Assembly: GCF_029894165.1 (NCBI RefSeq)
Contig: NZ_JARXXU010000001.1
Coordinates: forward strand, 434,001 to 498,000
Length of the DNA stretch: 64,000 nucleotides
Direction of reading: 5' to 3'
Source of the DNA: Aurantimicrobium minutum
GTDB taxonomy: Bacteria; Actinomycetota; Actinomycetes; Actinomycetales; Microbacteriaceae
Shown in pieces: positions 8,948 through 17,157 of the stretch. The notes under the pieces are model-generated. The model saw nothing but the letters and a program-made list of their open reading frames with translations, was not told where the DNA came from and made no database searches. A program made the position numbers and the translations under genes. The number at the start of each line of letters is the position of its first letter. Position 1 is the first letter of the stretch.

Positions 8948-9871
8948 ATGAAGACATCCCGCCTCGCATTGTGGTCACTGGTTTCAGTGGCCGCAATGTG
9001 GGGCGTTGCCTTTGTCGTGATGAAGCCGGCAATTGAGCAACAGCCCTTCTTTGACTTCCTCGCCATTCGGTTCACGATTGCTGCGGCAATCATGCTGGTG
9101 ATTAAGCCCAAAGTCGTCCTGGCACTGCGCGGCAAGATGCTTGCCGTGGGTGCTGTTCTGGGCGCTGTCTTAGGTCTTGCCTATATCGCCCAGACCATTG
9201 CCTTGGAGATGACGACAGCAGCGATTACGGGTTTCCTCACCGGAACCTATGTGGTGCTCACCCCGGTCCTGGGCTGGATTATTTTCCGCCGCAAAGTCGG
9301 GTTCAAGGTGGCCATTGGCGCCGTCCTGGCACTAATTGGTTTGGGGCTGATCTCGATCACCGGCGTCAGCATTGAGGTCGGCCAGATCTGGGGCATTGTG
9401 TGTGCGGTGTTGTATGCCCTCCACATTGTGGGGCTCGGACGGTATAGCTCTGGCCTGGATTCTTATGCACTGACGTTCGTGCAATTGGTGGCCGTGGCCG
9501 TCGTGTGCTGGATCGGTGCATTACCCGATGGCTACCAGGGCCCACCTACCTGGGACGTCTGGATGGCTGTTCTCTTTACCGCCATCTTCGCCACCGTCAT
9601 CGGCTTCTTTGTGCAGACCTGGGCCCAGGCTCAGATGGAGCCTGCCCGGGTCGCCATCATTCTGACCCTCGAGGTTGTCTTCACCGCGGTTGTTTCAGTT
9701 GGAGTGGGTCAAGAAATCTTGGCCCTGAAGACCATTATTGGCGGCGTATTCATGATCGCCGCCATGGTGATTGTGGAGTGGCCTACTCGAGGTAAAAAGG
9801 AACACATTGCAGGCACCCCAGGATCAGGAGACGACGAAGATATCGTCCCCTTGGAGCCCCTGGCCCACTAA
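8948..9871 (+). CDS. EamA/DMT family transporter
   Basis: A 307-residue membrane protein with ten predicted transmembrane helices in two five-helix EamA repeats. It shows the typical MWGVAFVVMKPAIEQ start, a TGFLTGTYVVLTPVLGW segment near residue 96 and the repeat-2 ARVAIILTLEVVFTA segment near residue 235. A short acidic cytoplasmic tail follows. DMT exporters move metabolites such as amino acids or nucleosides, and the substrate is not predictable. The ATG at 8948 lies 13 bp after the RND gene. A second, only distantly similar EamA protein is encoded at 12.3-13.2 kb. Confidence 0.9.
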   Translation: MKTSRLALWSLVSVAAMWGVAFVVMKPAIEQQPFFDFLAIRFTIAAAIMLVIKPKVVLALRGKMLAVGAVLGAVLGLAYIAQTIALEMTTAAITGFLTGTYVVLTPVLGWIIFRRKVGFKVAIGAVLALIGLGLISITGVSIEVGQIWGIVCAVLYALHIVGLGRYSSGLDSYALTFVQLVAVAVVCWIGALPDGYQGPPTWDVWMAVLFTAIFATVIGFFVQTWAQAQMEPARVAIILTLEVVFTAVVSVGVGQEILALKTIIGGVFMIAAMVIVEWPTRGKKEHIAGTPGSGDDEDIVPLEPLAH

Positions 9872-9924
9872 CCAACCTTCGAGTTTTGGTTGAACCCTAG
9901 TAATTAACCACAACCTGCTCTATA

Positions 9925-10084
9925 GTCAAGAGGTCGGCTCTTGACACCGCATTTGTGATGCGGATGGGTTTGTAAGTCAGGTGGGCCGGTTCCCCAACAA
10001 TTCTGTTGGTGATAGTCACTCAATGTGAATCGGTCCCGGCCATAGACTGCCCGGGTTCTTATCAGCGCGTTTGTGCGCTGTTTT
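9925..10084 (+). promoter_or_regulatory. Structured 5' leader of the DEAD-box helicase mRNA
   Basis: The 240-bp gap before the helicase gene contains several exact inverted repeats. There is an 8-bp stem GTCAAGAG/CTCTTGAC (9925-9945), a 6-bp stem CCGCAT/ATGCGG (9947-9963) and a 6-bp stem CCAACA/TGTTGG with tetraloop (9994-10009). A 6-bp pairing GGCCGG (9984-9989) with CCGGCC (10036-10041) encloses the third. A final hairpin CAGCGC/GCGCTG (10063-10080) is followed by TTTT, 27 nt before the ATG. The layout, a multibranch fold then a terminator-like hairpin, suggests a cis-acting RNA or attenuator for the helicase. I do not recognise it as a named riboswitch. The pairings are seen directly; the function is inference. 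Confidence 0.5.
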
Positions 10085-10111
10085 GCCTTGAATCCAACCC
10101 AGAGAAATGTC

Positions 10112-12199
10112 ATGCCTAAGAACAAGAAACCAGCCGGCGGTCGTCCGGCGAAGAACTTTGAACCCCGCTACGGCGCGAAGAAGACCGGCGGTCCTTCCGC
10201 TGGATCACGTAGCCCTGGCCACCGCGGTTACCGCGCAGAGCCCGCTGAGGCTCCTCGCAAGGACCGTTGGAACAGCGAAGATCGCGACGCACGTCGCGGA
10301 GCTCCAGCTGGCGAGCGTCCTTCTTACAACCGTGGTGAGCGTTCTGAGCGTCCCGCCTACGGTGACCGCAACGAACGCCCTGCCTACAACCGTGCAGAGC
10401 GTTCCGAGCGCCCTGCGTATGGTGACCGCGCTCCACGCGGAGACCGTCCTTCCTACGGTGACCGCGGACCTCGCGCAGACCGTCCCAGCTACGGTGACCG
10501 TACCGAACGCCCCGCATTCAACCGCGGTGACCGCAACGATCGTCCTGCTTATAACCGTGGTGAGCGTTCTGAGCGTCCCGCATATGGTGGCCGTAACGAG
10601 CGTCCACGTTTTGACCGTGATGCACCCCGCGGCGAACGTCCTTCGTATGGTGATCGTGCTCCTCGTGGAGATCGTCCCAGCTACGGTGACCGCAACGAAC
10701 GCCCCGCCTACAATCGTGGTGAGCGTTCCGAGCGCCCTTCCTACGGCGACCGCAATGACCGTCCTGCCTACAATCGTGGTGAGCGTTCTGAGCGCCCCTC
10801 GTATGGTGACCGTGCTCCTCGTGGAGACCGTCCTTCCTACGGTGATCGCAACGATCGTCCCGCACGTAACTTTGGCGGTGACCGTCCCCGTTACAACAAG
10901 GACGAAGCACCTCGTCGTTCCGCTTCTGACTTCTACCCCGCAAAGGACGAGAAGGCACGCTTTACCCCTGAGGAAGACGTCGTACTCGAGCGTCTCGAAG
11001 CGCAGGCAACTACCGCTGCTGATGTCGATGGCGTGAGCTTTGGTGACCTCGGTCTGGGTGACAACATTTGTCGCCAGTTAGCTTCCATGGGTGCAGCAGC
11101 ACCGTTCGCTATCCAGGCAGCCACCATTCCTGATGTTCTCGCAGGTAAGGATGTTCTGGGCCGCGGAAAGACCGGATCGGGCAAGACCATTGCCTTCGGT
11201 TCTCCTGTCGTTGAGCGTCTGATGGAAAACAATGGTGGCAAGGACCGCAAGCAGGGCCGTGCACCTCGTGCCCTCATCATGGCTCCTACCCGTGAGCTCG
11301 CAATGCAGATCGACCGCACCGTGCAGCCCATCGCTCGCTCTGTCGGCTTGTTCACCACCACCATCTTTGGTGGGGTGCCACAGCACAAACAGGTCATGAG
11401 CCTGCGTCGCGGCGTGGACATTATTATTGCGACCCCTGGACGCTTGGAAGACCTCGTCGAGCAGGGTCATATCGACCTTTCGAACATCACCATCACGGTG
11501 TTGGATGAGGCTGACCACATGTGCGACTTGGGATTCCTCGAGCCCGTGCAGCGCATCCTGCGCGCCACCAAGGCTGACGGACAGCGTTTGCTGTTCTCGG
11601 CAACCTTGGACAAGGGCGTTGCCGCAATTGTGAAGGAATTCCTCAAGGATCCTGCAGTGCACGAAGTAGCCGGTGAAGACCAGGCTTCTTCCACCATTGA
11701 CCACCGCGTCTTGGTTGTGGAGCACCGCGACAAGCCCATGGTTATTGAGCAGCTTGCGTCTCGGGAAGGAAAGACTCTGATCTTTGCTCGTACCCGCGCG
11801 TACGCTGAGCAGCTTGCTGACCAGCTCGAGGATGCAGGAATTCCTGCAACCAGCCTGCACGGTGACCTCAACCAGTCGCGTCGTACTCGTAACCTGCAGC
11901 TGCTCACCAGCGGCCGCGTGAACGTGCTCGTTGCAACTGACGTTGCTGCTCGCGGTATTCACGTGGACGACATCGACCTGGTTATCCAGGCAGATGCTCC
12001 AGATGAGTACAAGACCTACATGCACCGCTCCGGTCGTACCGGCCGTGCAGGTAAGCAGGGAACGGTAGTTACCATCATTCCTCGCACCCGTCAGCGCCGT
12101 ATGAACGAGCTCCTGGGTCGTGCTGAGATCTCAGCCGACATGGTTCCCGCTCAGCCCGGCGACGAACTGCTCGACCAGCTTGCAACTGCGACTGTCTAA
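10112..12199 (+). CDS. DEAD-box ATP-dependent RNA helicase with long N-terminal Arg-rich repeat tract
   Basis: A 695-residue protein. Residues 1-270 are a disordered, highly basic tract of tandem units such as GERSERPAYGDR and RGDRPSYGDR. The helicase core follows with all expected motifs: Q-motif FAIQAATIP, Walker A as GKTGSGKT, APTRELAMQ, DEAD as VLDEADHM, SAT as LLFSATLD, then DVAARGIH and HRSGRTGRAG in the second RecA domain. Such proteins unwind structured RNA in ribosome assembly or mRNA decay, often in the cold. The start at 10112 (ATGCCTAAGAAC) is preferred to an in-frame upstream start because it begins the conserved basic MPKNKK end and lies after the leader hairpins. The ribosome site is weak (AGAGAA). 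A strong terminator follows. Confidence 0.93.
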   Translation: MPKNKKPAGGRPAKNFEPRYGAKKTGGPSAGSRSPGHRGYRAEPAEAPRKDRWNSEDRDARRGAPAGERPSYNRGERSERPAYGDRNERPAYNRAERSERPAYGDRAPRGDRPSYGDRGPRADRPSYGDRTERPAFNRGDRNDRPAYNRGERSERPAYGGRNERPRFDRDAPRGERPSYGDRAPRGDRPSYGDRNERPAYNRGERSERPSYGDRNDRPAYNRGERSERPSYGDRAPRGDRPSYGDRNDRPARNFGGDRPRYNKDEAPRRSASDFYPAKDEKARFTPEEDVVLERLEAQATTAADVDGVSFGDLGLGDNICRQLASMGAAAPFAIQAATIPDVLAGKDVLGRGKTGSGKTIAFGSPVVERLMENNGGKDRKQGRAPRALIMAPTRELAMQIDRTVQPIARSVGLFTTTIFGGVPQHKQVMSLRRGVDIIIATPGRLEDLVEQGHIDLSNITITVLDEADHMCDLGFLEPVQRILRATKADGQRLLFSATLDKGVAAIVKEFLKDPAVHEVAGEDQASSTIDHRVLVVEHRDKPMVIEQLASREGKTLIFARTRAYAEQLADQLEDAGIPATSLHGDLNQSRRTRNLQLLTSGRVNVLVATDVAARGIHVDDIDLVIQADAPDEYKTYMHRSGRTGRAGKQGTVVTIIPRTRQRRMNELLGRAEISADMVPAQPGDELLDQLATATV
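10313..10874 (+). repeat. Tandem in-frame coding repeats (Arg-Pro-Tyr-Gly-Asp units) in the helicase gene
   Basis: About twenty imperfect units of 24-36 bp alternate between blocks encoding YNRGERSERP and blocks encoding PSYGDRAPRGDR. Synonymous changes (CGT/CGC, GGT/GGC) are scattered among otherwise near-identical units, so protein sequence is conserved more than DNA. This points to old duplications under selection for composition. The tract is rich in Arg, Tyr and Asp, a composition found in RNA-binding disordered regions that form condensates. Length variation between strains is expected by slippage or recombination. Confidence 0.85.
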
Positions 12200-12210
12200 A
12201 TCCGATTTAA

Positions 12211-12250
12211 ACACAAACGCCGCATCCCTTCGGGGGTGCGGCGTTTGTGT
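12211..12250. terminator. Strong bidirectional intrinsic terminator
   Basis: A perfect 14-bp inverted repeat, ACACAAACGCCGCA with TGCGGCGTTTGTGT, surrounds a 12-nt loop containing CTTCGG. It sits between the convergent helicase and EamA genes and could stop transcripts from both sides. The U-tract is replaced by TTTGTGTGTG, which is common in actinobacteria. Confidence 0.88.
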
Positions 12251-12265
12251 GTGTAGGTGTCGTCT

Positions 12266-13180
12266 TTAGCTCAGCGCTAGGAGACCTGCGGCGGCCAGTG
12301 CCAGCACCATCCCCACCAGCTGGAGTTTCGTAATCTTCTCGCGCAGCACGATGGCTGCCAAGATGATCGTTCCTGCCGGGTACATTGCTGTCAGGACGGA
12401 CATCACGCTGAGGTTGCCGGATTGAATGCCGAGCAGAAGCAAAGCGTTACCGATGGAATCCAGGACACCACAGCCGAGGGCAAACAATATGCCGTTTTTA
12501 AAGTCAACGCTGCCGGCATCGCCCACAGCCAAGTCCGCACGCGCTGTGCCATCCCGGCCGAACAGGCCCTTGCGGTGAGCCCAGCGCAGCAGGGCCATGA
12601 TCGCCACGGCAGAAAACATGATGCCGATGTTGACAAAGCGGTTATAAACCAGGGGGTAGAGTCCCGAATCTGCGGGAACCTGATCCATGATGATGAGGAA
12701 AACCCCGATGAGCAAGCCGGAAACGGAAGCGAAGATAATTCCTCGCAGGCGAGGCTTGACGGCATTCTTCTCTGGAGTGAAGGCGACGAGGACAATCGCG
12801 ATGGCGCCGAGACCGAGGGCAAGGTAACCAAACCAGGCCAAGGTTTCGTGAGAGACAACAATCGCCCAGATCACCGGGAAGATCGCCGAGATGAGTGCGC
12901 CGAGTGGGGAAAGAATACTCATCGGTCCGATGGCCAGCGCTGCATACAGCAGCAGAATGGCCAATGCCCCGGCAACACCAGAGAGCAGACCCCACCAGAT
13001 CGTTCCGGAGGAAATCTGTCCGGGGATGACAAAGGTCAGCCCAACGAGGACAAAGAGTCCCACAATTCCCGCGATGCCGGTGGCCAAGAAGGCCCCCATC
13101 CGCTTGGAGGCCATCCCGCCCAAGAAATCACCGCTGCCAAAGACGAGGGCACCGGAGAGGCCGAGGATGACGGTGAGCAT
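12266..13180 (-). CDS. EamA/DMT family transporter
   Basis: A 304-residue protein with ten predicted transmembrane segments in two EamA-like repeats. The N-terminal segment LGLSGALVFGSGDFLGGMASKR resembles a subgroup of DMT proteins that keep a Gly-Ser-Gly-Asp-Phe motif in TM1. The second repeat has GNALLLLGIQSGNLSVMSVL and the typical ending PAGTIILAAIVLREKITK. The function is export or import of a small metabolite and the specificity is unknown. It is monocistronic, convergent with the helicase across a strong terminator and divergent from the acyl-CoA oxidase gene. Confidence 0.88.
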   Translation of the reverse strand: MLTVILGLSGALVFGSGDFLGGMASKRMGAFLATGIAGIVGLFVLVGLTFVIPGQISSGTIWWGLLSGVAGALAILLLYAALAIGPMSILSPLGALISAIFPVIWAIVVSHETLAWFGYLALGLGAIAIVLVAFTPEKNAVKPRLRGIIFASVSGLLIGVFLIIMDQVPADSGLYPLVYNRFVNIGIMFSAVAIMALLRWAHRKGLFGRDGTARADLAVGDAGSVDFKNGILFALGCGVLDSIGNALLLLGIQSGNLSVMSVLTAMYPAGTIILAAIVLREKITKLQLVGMVLALAAAGLLALS

Positions 13181-13347
13181 TGTTCCAGCCTAGGTGTTGT
13201 CAGCCCCGATGCGGTGCGGAATTAACAAAGCAGAACGCGGTTTGGGGGCTTGTGTTGTAGGAGCCCCACAGAGGAATTGATGCTATCGAAATCCTCGGCT
13301 GAAATAGGATTCCAGTTGTAGAAAAACACCTGAGAAAGGTCTCTTCC

Positions 13348-15375
13348 ATGTCAGTCATCGACAAGATTGAGAAGGAAAACGACGCAGCCGCCGTTGATCG
13401 TGACTTTCTTGAGCAGTTCTTGCTCGGAACGTGGGCTGATGTGCGACGAACATCACGGGCCTTGGCAGCGACTCCGGAGATGCGCGGCATTCCTGGTCTC
13501 TCGAAGGACGAGCACCGTGCCCGGGTATTAGAACAACTGAAACTCCTGGTAGCTCATGGTCAGGTCCACCGCGCTTTTCCTACAGCGTTTGGTGGCCTGG
13601 CCGACCACGGCGGTAACTTAGCCGCGTTCCAAGAACTCATTGCTGCCGACCCCTCACTGCAAATTAAGTCGGGTGTGCAGTGGGGATTGTTTGCTGCCGC
13701 AATTCTCCACCTGGGCACAACCCCCCATCACGAACTCTGGCTACCTGCGGCCATGTCACTGGAGACCCCGGGCATTTATGCCATGACCGAAACTGGTCAC
13801 GGTTCAGATGTCTCAGCCATTGCCACCACCGCAACCTATGACCCTGAGTCAGATGACTGGGTCATTAACACGCCCTTCCGTGGCGCATGGAAGGACTACC
13901 TCGGCAACGCAGCCCTGCATGGCCGCGCAGCCGTGGTCTTTGCCCAGCTCATCACCCACGGCGTGAACCACGGCGTGCACGCCTTCTATGTGCCCATCCG
14001 GGATCACAACGGTCACTTTTTCCCCGGAGTCGGCGGTGAAGACGATGGACTTAAAGGTGGTCTGAACGGTATTGATAATGGTCGCCTGCACTTCGACCAC
14101 GTTCGCGTTCCCCGCACCAACCTCCTGAACCGCTATGGCGACGTGGACGAGAACGGAAATTACTCCTCTCCCATTGCCAGCCCGGGACGCCGCTTCTTCA
14201 CCATGCTCGGCACCCTCGTTCAAGGCCGGGTGTCCTTGGATGGTTCCTGCGTCAATGCGTCCAAGATGGCGCTCCAGATTGCTGTGACCTACGGCAATCA
14301 GCGCCGCCAGTTCGCCGCCCCCGGCCAGCAAGAAACGGTCCTGCTCGATTATCAACGTCACCAGCGCAGACTCATTCCCCTCATTGCGACGACCTATGCG
14401 CAGACGTTCTCTCACGACGTCCTGTTAAGAAAGTTTGATGCTGTCTTTAGTGGCGCAGATGACACGGACGAGAGCCGTCAGGACCTCGAGACCCTCGCGG
14501 CGGCCTTCAAACCGTTGTCCACCTGGCATGCTCTTGACACGCTGCAAGAATGCCGTGAGGCATGTGGCGGCCAGGGATTCCTTGCCGAAAACCGGTTGAC
14601 GGGCTTGCGCGCTGACCTCGACATCTATGTCACCTTTGAAGGTGACAACAATGTGTTGCTGCAACTTGTGGCCAAGCGACTCCTGACCGACTACAGCAGG
14701 AAGTTTAAAGATGTGGGGGCTGGAACACTCGCCCGCATGGTGGTCGAACACGCTGCTGATCGTGCCGTCACAGGATCGGGGCTGCGTCGCTTAGGGCAAA
14801 ACGTCAAGGACCTGGGTTCCACGGCACGCTCCGTCAAGGAACTCCGTGACCCCGAGATGCAACGAGAACTGCTCACCGACCGTGTGGAAACGATGGTTGA
14901 AGAGATTGCCTTGGAACTGCGTGATGCCAAGAAATCACACACCGAAGCTGACGTGTTTAACCGCAAACAGAATGCACTGATTGAAGCGGCAGCAGCTCAC
15001 GGGGAACTGCTGCAGTGGGAAGCCTTCACCGAGGCACTCGCGCAAGTCCCTGATGAAGATACGCGACAGATTTTGACGTGGCTTCGCGACCTATTTGGTT
15101 TACACGCCATTGAACGCAATCTGGGCTGGTATCTCATGAAGGGCCGCCTCTCGGCCCAACGTGCGGAGGCAGTGACCGCGTATGTGGATCGTCTGATTGC
15201 TCGCCTGCGTTCACACGCGCAAGGACTCGTGGACTGCTTTGGCTATGGCCCTGAACATCTGCGTGCTGAAATTGCGACCGGGGTCGAGGGCATGCGCCAG
15301 GACGAAGCACGACTGTATTACGAGAATCTTGCCGCCTCCGGACATTCCCCAGTTCCGGAGAATCACAACGTTTAA
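13348..15375 (+). CDS. Acyl-CoA oxidase/dehydrogenase family flavoprotein
   Basis: A 675-residue protein, the length of acyl-CoA oxidases (about 650-700) rather than dehydrogenases (about 380). It shows the ACAD/ACOX flavin-binding stretch MTETGHGSDVSAIAT near residue 148, ARG/Q-rich helices near 300-330, the CGGQGFLAENRL motif near 402 and FEGDNNVLLQLVAKRLL near 430. The extra C-terminal alpha domain (450-650) is typical of acyl-CoA oxidases. It probably oxidises an acyl-CoA thioester to the enoyl form with FAD; whether oxygen or an electron-transfer flavoprotein accepts the electrons cannot be decided from sequence. It is not beside other beta-oxidation genes. The ATG at 13348 follows an AGAAAGG ribosome site, and a terminator follows. 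Confidence 0.9.
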   Translation: MSVIDKIEKENDAAAVDRDFLEQFLLGTWADVRRTSRALAATPEMRGIPGLSKDEHRARVLEQLKLLVAHGQVHRAFPTAFGGLADHGGNLAAFQELIAADPSLQIKSGVQWGLFAAAILHLGTTPHHELWLPAAMSLETPGIYAMTETGHGSDVSAIATTATYDPESDDWVINTPFRGAWKDYLGNAALHGRAAVVFAQLITHGVNHGVHAFYVPIRDHNGHFFPGVGGEDDGLKGGLNGIDNGRLHFDHVRVPRTNLLNRYGDVDENGNYSSPIASPGRRFFTMLGTLVQGRVSLDGSCVNASKMALQIAVTYGNQRRQFAAPGQQETVLLDYQRHQRRLIPLIATTYAQTFSHDVLLRKFDAVFSGADDTDESRQDLETLAAAFKPLSTWHALDTLQECREACGGQGFLAENRLTGLRADLDIYVTFEGDNNVLLQLVAKRLLTDYSRKFKDVGAGTLARMVVEHAADRAVTGSGLRRLGQNVKDLGSTARSVKELRDPEMQRELLTDRVETMVEEIALELRDAKKSHTEADVFNRKQNALIEAAAAHGELLQWEAFTEALAQVPDEDTRQILTWLRDLFGLHAIERNLGWYLMKGRLSAQRAEAVTAYVDRLIARLRSHAQGLVDCFGYGPEHLRAEIATGVEGMRQDEARLYYENLAASGHSPVPENHNV

Positions 15376-15391
15376 ATGTTGCCTCCAAGCA

Positions 15392-15425
15392 CACAGGAGC
15401 CGACCCAGTAGGGCCGGCTCCTGTG
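15392..15425. terminator. Bidirectional terminator between convergent genes
   Basis: The inverted repeat CACAGGAGCCG...CCC / GGG...CGGCTCCTGTG around the loop AGTA forms a 15-bp stem with one mismatch. It separates the acyl-CoA oxidase gene from the convergent MFS gene. Confidence 0.85.
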
Positions 15426-15440
15426 GTTAATGCTCAAGAT

Positions 15441-17054
15441 TTAGATGACGTGAGCGTCGCCTGAGGTTTCCATTTTCTCTACTTCTTCCTGACGGGTTTT
15501 GCCGAGAGAAAGAGTAGCGAGGAAGCCTAAGCCGAGGAAGCCCGCTGCGGCGAAGGCACCGTAGCGGGTGCCATCAGAGATGGCCTGCTTGGCGTAGTCA
15601 GCGATCGGGATGGTGGCGGGATCCTGCTCGAGACCGATGATGGCACCACCGGCACTATCGACCACGGAGTCAACAACCTGCGTGACCTGCTCTTCCGGAA
15701 GGCCCTCGTTGGTGAGGTCGTTGGTGAGCTGAATCTGCACGGAGGCGAAGAGGATTGTTCCCAGAATCGCGATACCCAGTGCGGAACCCAGTTGACGGGA
15801 GGTGCTCTGAGTTCCGGAGGCCTGTCCAGATTCCTGTACAGGAACGTCCTTGAGGATCACGTTGGTCAGCTGTGCGGTGGCCAGGCCTACGCCCAAACCA
15901 TAAACGAACAGCCAAGGAACAACGCTCACCCAGGTAGCCGTGGGACTAATCATGAAACCGACACCTGCGACACCCACAATTTCCAGCAGGATGCCCAGAC
16001 GCACCATCGAGACGGGAGAGACGCGGCCAGAGAGTGCACCAGCGACACCGGATGCGACGAAGGCACCACCGGCGAGACCGAGCAAAACAAAGCCAGTCTG
16101 CAAGGCGTCATACCCAATCACAAACTGCAACCACAGGGGCAGCGAGAGAATGATGCCGAACTCACCTAGCGAGATCACCATGGCGGCGACGTTTCCGTTA
16201 CGGAACGAAGCGATGCTGAACAGGTTGAAGGCAATGAGGGCAGGCTTTCCCTTCTTTATCCGGGCAGCACCATGGGCAATGAAGGCGGTGGTGGCGAGGA
16301 CGAAGATGAGGAACATGACGGGAATGATCGAAATGCTGCCGGGCCAGGTCCAGTTACCGACAGTGAATTCCTTGTTGACTTCCCACCAGCCATAGGTGCG
16401 ACCTTCGATGAGGGCGAACACCAGGGTCGACATCGCGATGACTGAGTAGACAGCGCCGAGCCAGTCAATACCGCGGTTGTTGCCGGCTTCCTTCGACTCC
16501 GTCACTGTCAGCAAGGCGCCAATAATGATGATGATGCCGAGGGGAATGTTGATTCCGAACGCCCAGCGCCAGGAGTAGTCCGTGGTGAGCCAGCCACCGA
16601 GTAGTGGCCCGACGGCCACCATTCCACCAATGGTGGAGCCCCAGATGGCAAACGCGATTCCGCGCTCCTTGCCCTGGAAGTTGGCGTTGACGAGCGAGAG
16701 GGTGGTGGGCAGCACCATGGCGCCACCGATACCCTGCAGCACACGAGCCGCAATGAGAATGTCACCACTTTGGCTCAGGCCGGCAATGACCGAGGAGATG
16801 ACGAAAATCGCCATACCCAGGATCATGATGCGGCGGCGACCGAAGCGGTCGGCAAGTGCCCCAAAAACGAGCAGCAGGGCTGCGAAGACGAGAGTGTATG
16901 ACTCTTGCACCCACTGCACCTGGGTGCTGGTGATGCCGAGGTCCTCGATGATCGAGGGGATGGATACGTTGATGATGGTCGAGTCAACGATGATGAGAGA
17001 CACGGCAAGGCTGATGAAGAGCAGGCCGAACCAGCGTGTGCGAGGGGAAGTCAT
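15441..17054 (-). CDS. MFS exporter, DHA2 (EmrB/QacA) family with 14 TM segments
   Basis: A 537-residue major facilitator protein with 14 predicted membrane segments. The DHA2 motifs are visible: LIIVDSTIINVSIPSI in TM1 (family motif D1), LADRFGRRRIMILG for motif A in the TM2-3 loop, and VLQGIGGAMVLPTTLSLV for TM4-5 motifs B and C. Members export drugs, dyes or metabolites using the proton gradient. The C-terminus (EEVEKMETSGDAHVI) is cytoplasmic. No adjacent regulator is seen; the gene is divergent from the Nramp-like gene, with about 100 bp between starts. Confidence 0.92.
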   Translation of the reverse strand: MTSPRTRWFGLLFISLAVSLIIVDSTIINVSIPSIIEDLGITSTQVQWVQESYTLVFAALLLVFGALADRFGRRRIMILGMAIFVISSVIAGLSQSGDILIAARVLQGIGGAMVLPTTLSLVNANFQGKERGIAFAIWGSTIGGMVAVGPLLGGWLTTDYSWRWAFGINIPLGIIIIIGALLTVTESKEAGNNRGIDWLGAVYSVIAMSTLVFALIEGRTYGWWEVNKEFTVGNWTWPGSISIIPVMFLIFVLATTAFIAHGAARIKKGKPALIAFNLFSIASFRNGNVAAMVISLGEFGIILSLPLWLQFVIGYDALQTGFVLLGLAGGAFVASGVAGALSGRVSPVSMVRLGILLEIVGVAGVGFMISPTATWVSVVPWLFVYGLGVGLATAQLTNVILKDVPVQESGQASGTQSTSRQLGSALGIAILGTILFASVQIQLTNDLTNEGLPEEQVTQVVDSVVDSAGGAIIGLEQDPATIPIADYAKQAISDGTRYGAFAAAGFLGLGFLATLSLGKTRQEEVEKMETSGDAHVI

Positions 17055-17157
17055 GTATCCAATCTACTGCGCTGAGTAGACGGATGTTCTGCTCGGGGGA
17101 GGGGAATTTACGTGTGAGGGTAAGCGTAGGCTGAGGCTCAGGAATGGGGAGGTGCGG

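Noticed and set aside
9870-9891. AACCAA/TTGGTT inverted repeat after the EamA gene as a terminator
   Set aside because: The stem is only 6 bp and AT-rich with no T-run; too weak to call.
9904-10125. A 73-codon minus-strand frame in the helicase leader
   Set aside because: It overlaps the hairpins and start of the helicase gene and has no similarity or ribosome site; the region is better explained as a structured leader.
10313-10874. Possible CRISPR-like tandem repeat
   Set aside because: The repeats have no unique spacers, keep one reading frame and encode a continuous Arg-rich tract inside a helicase gene.
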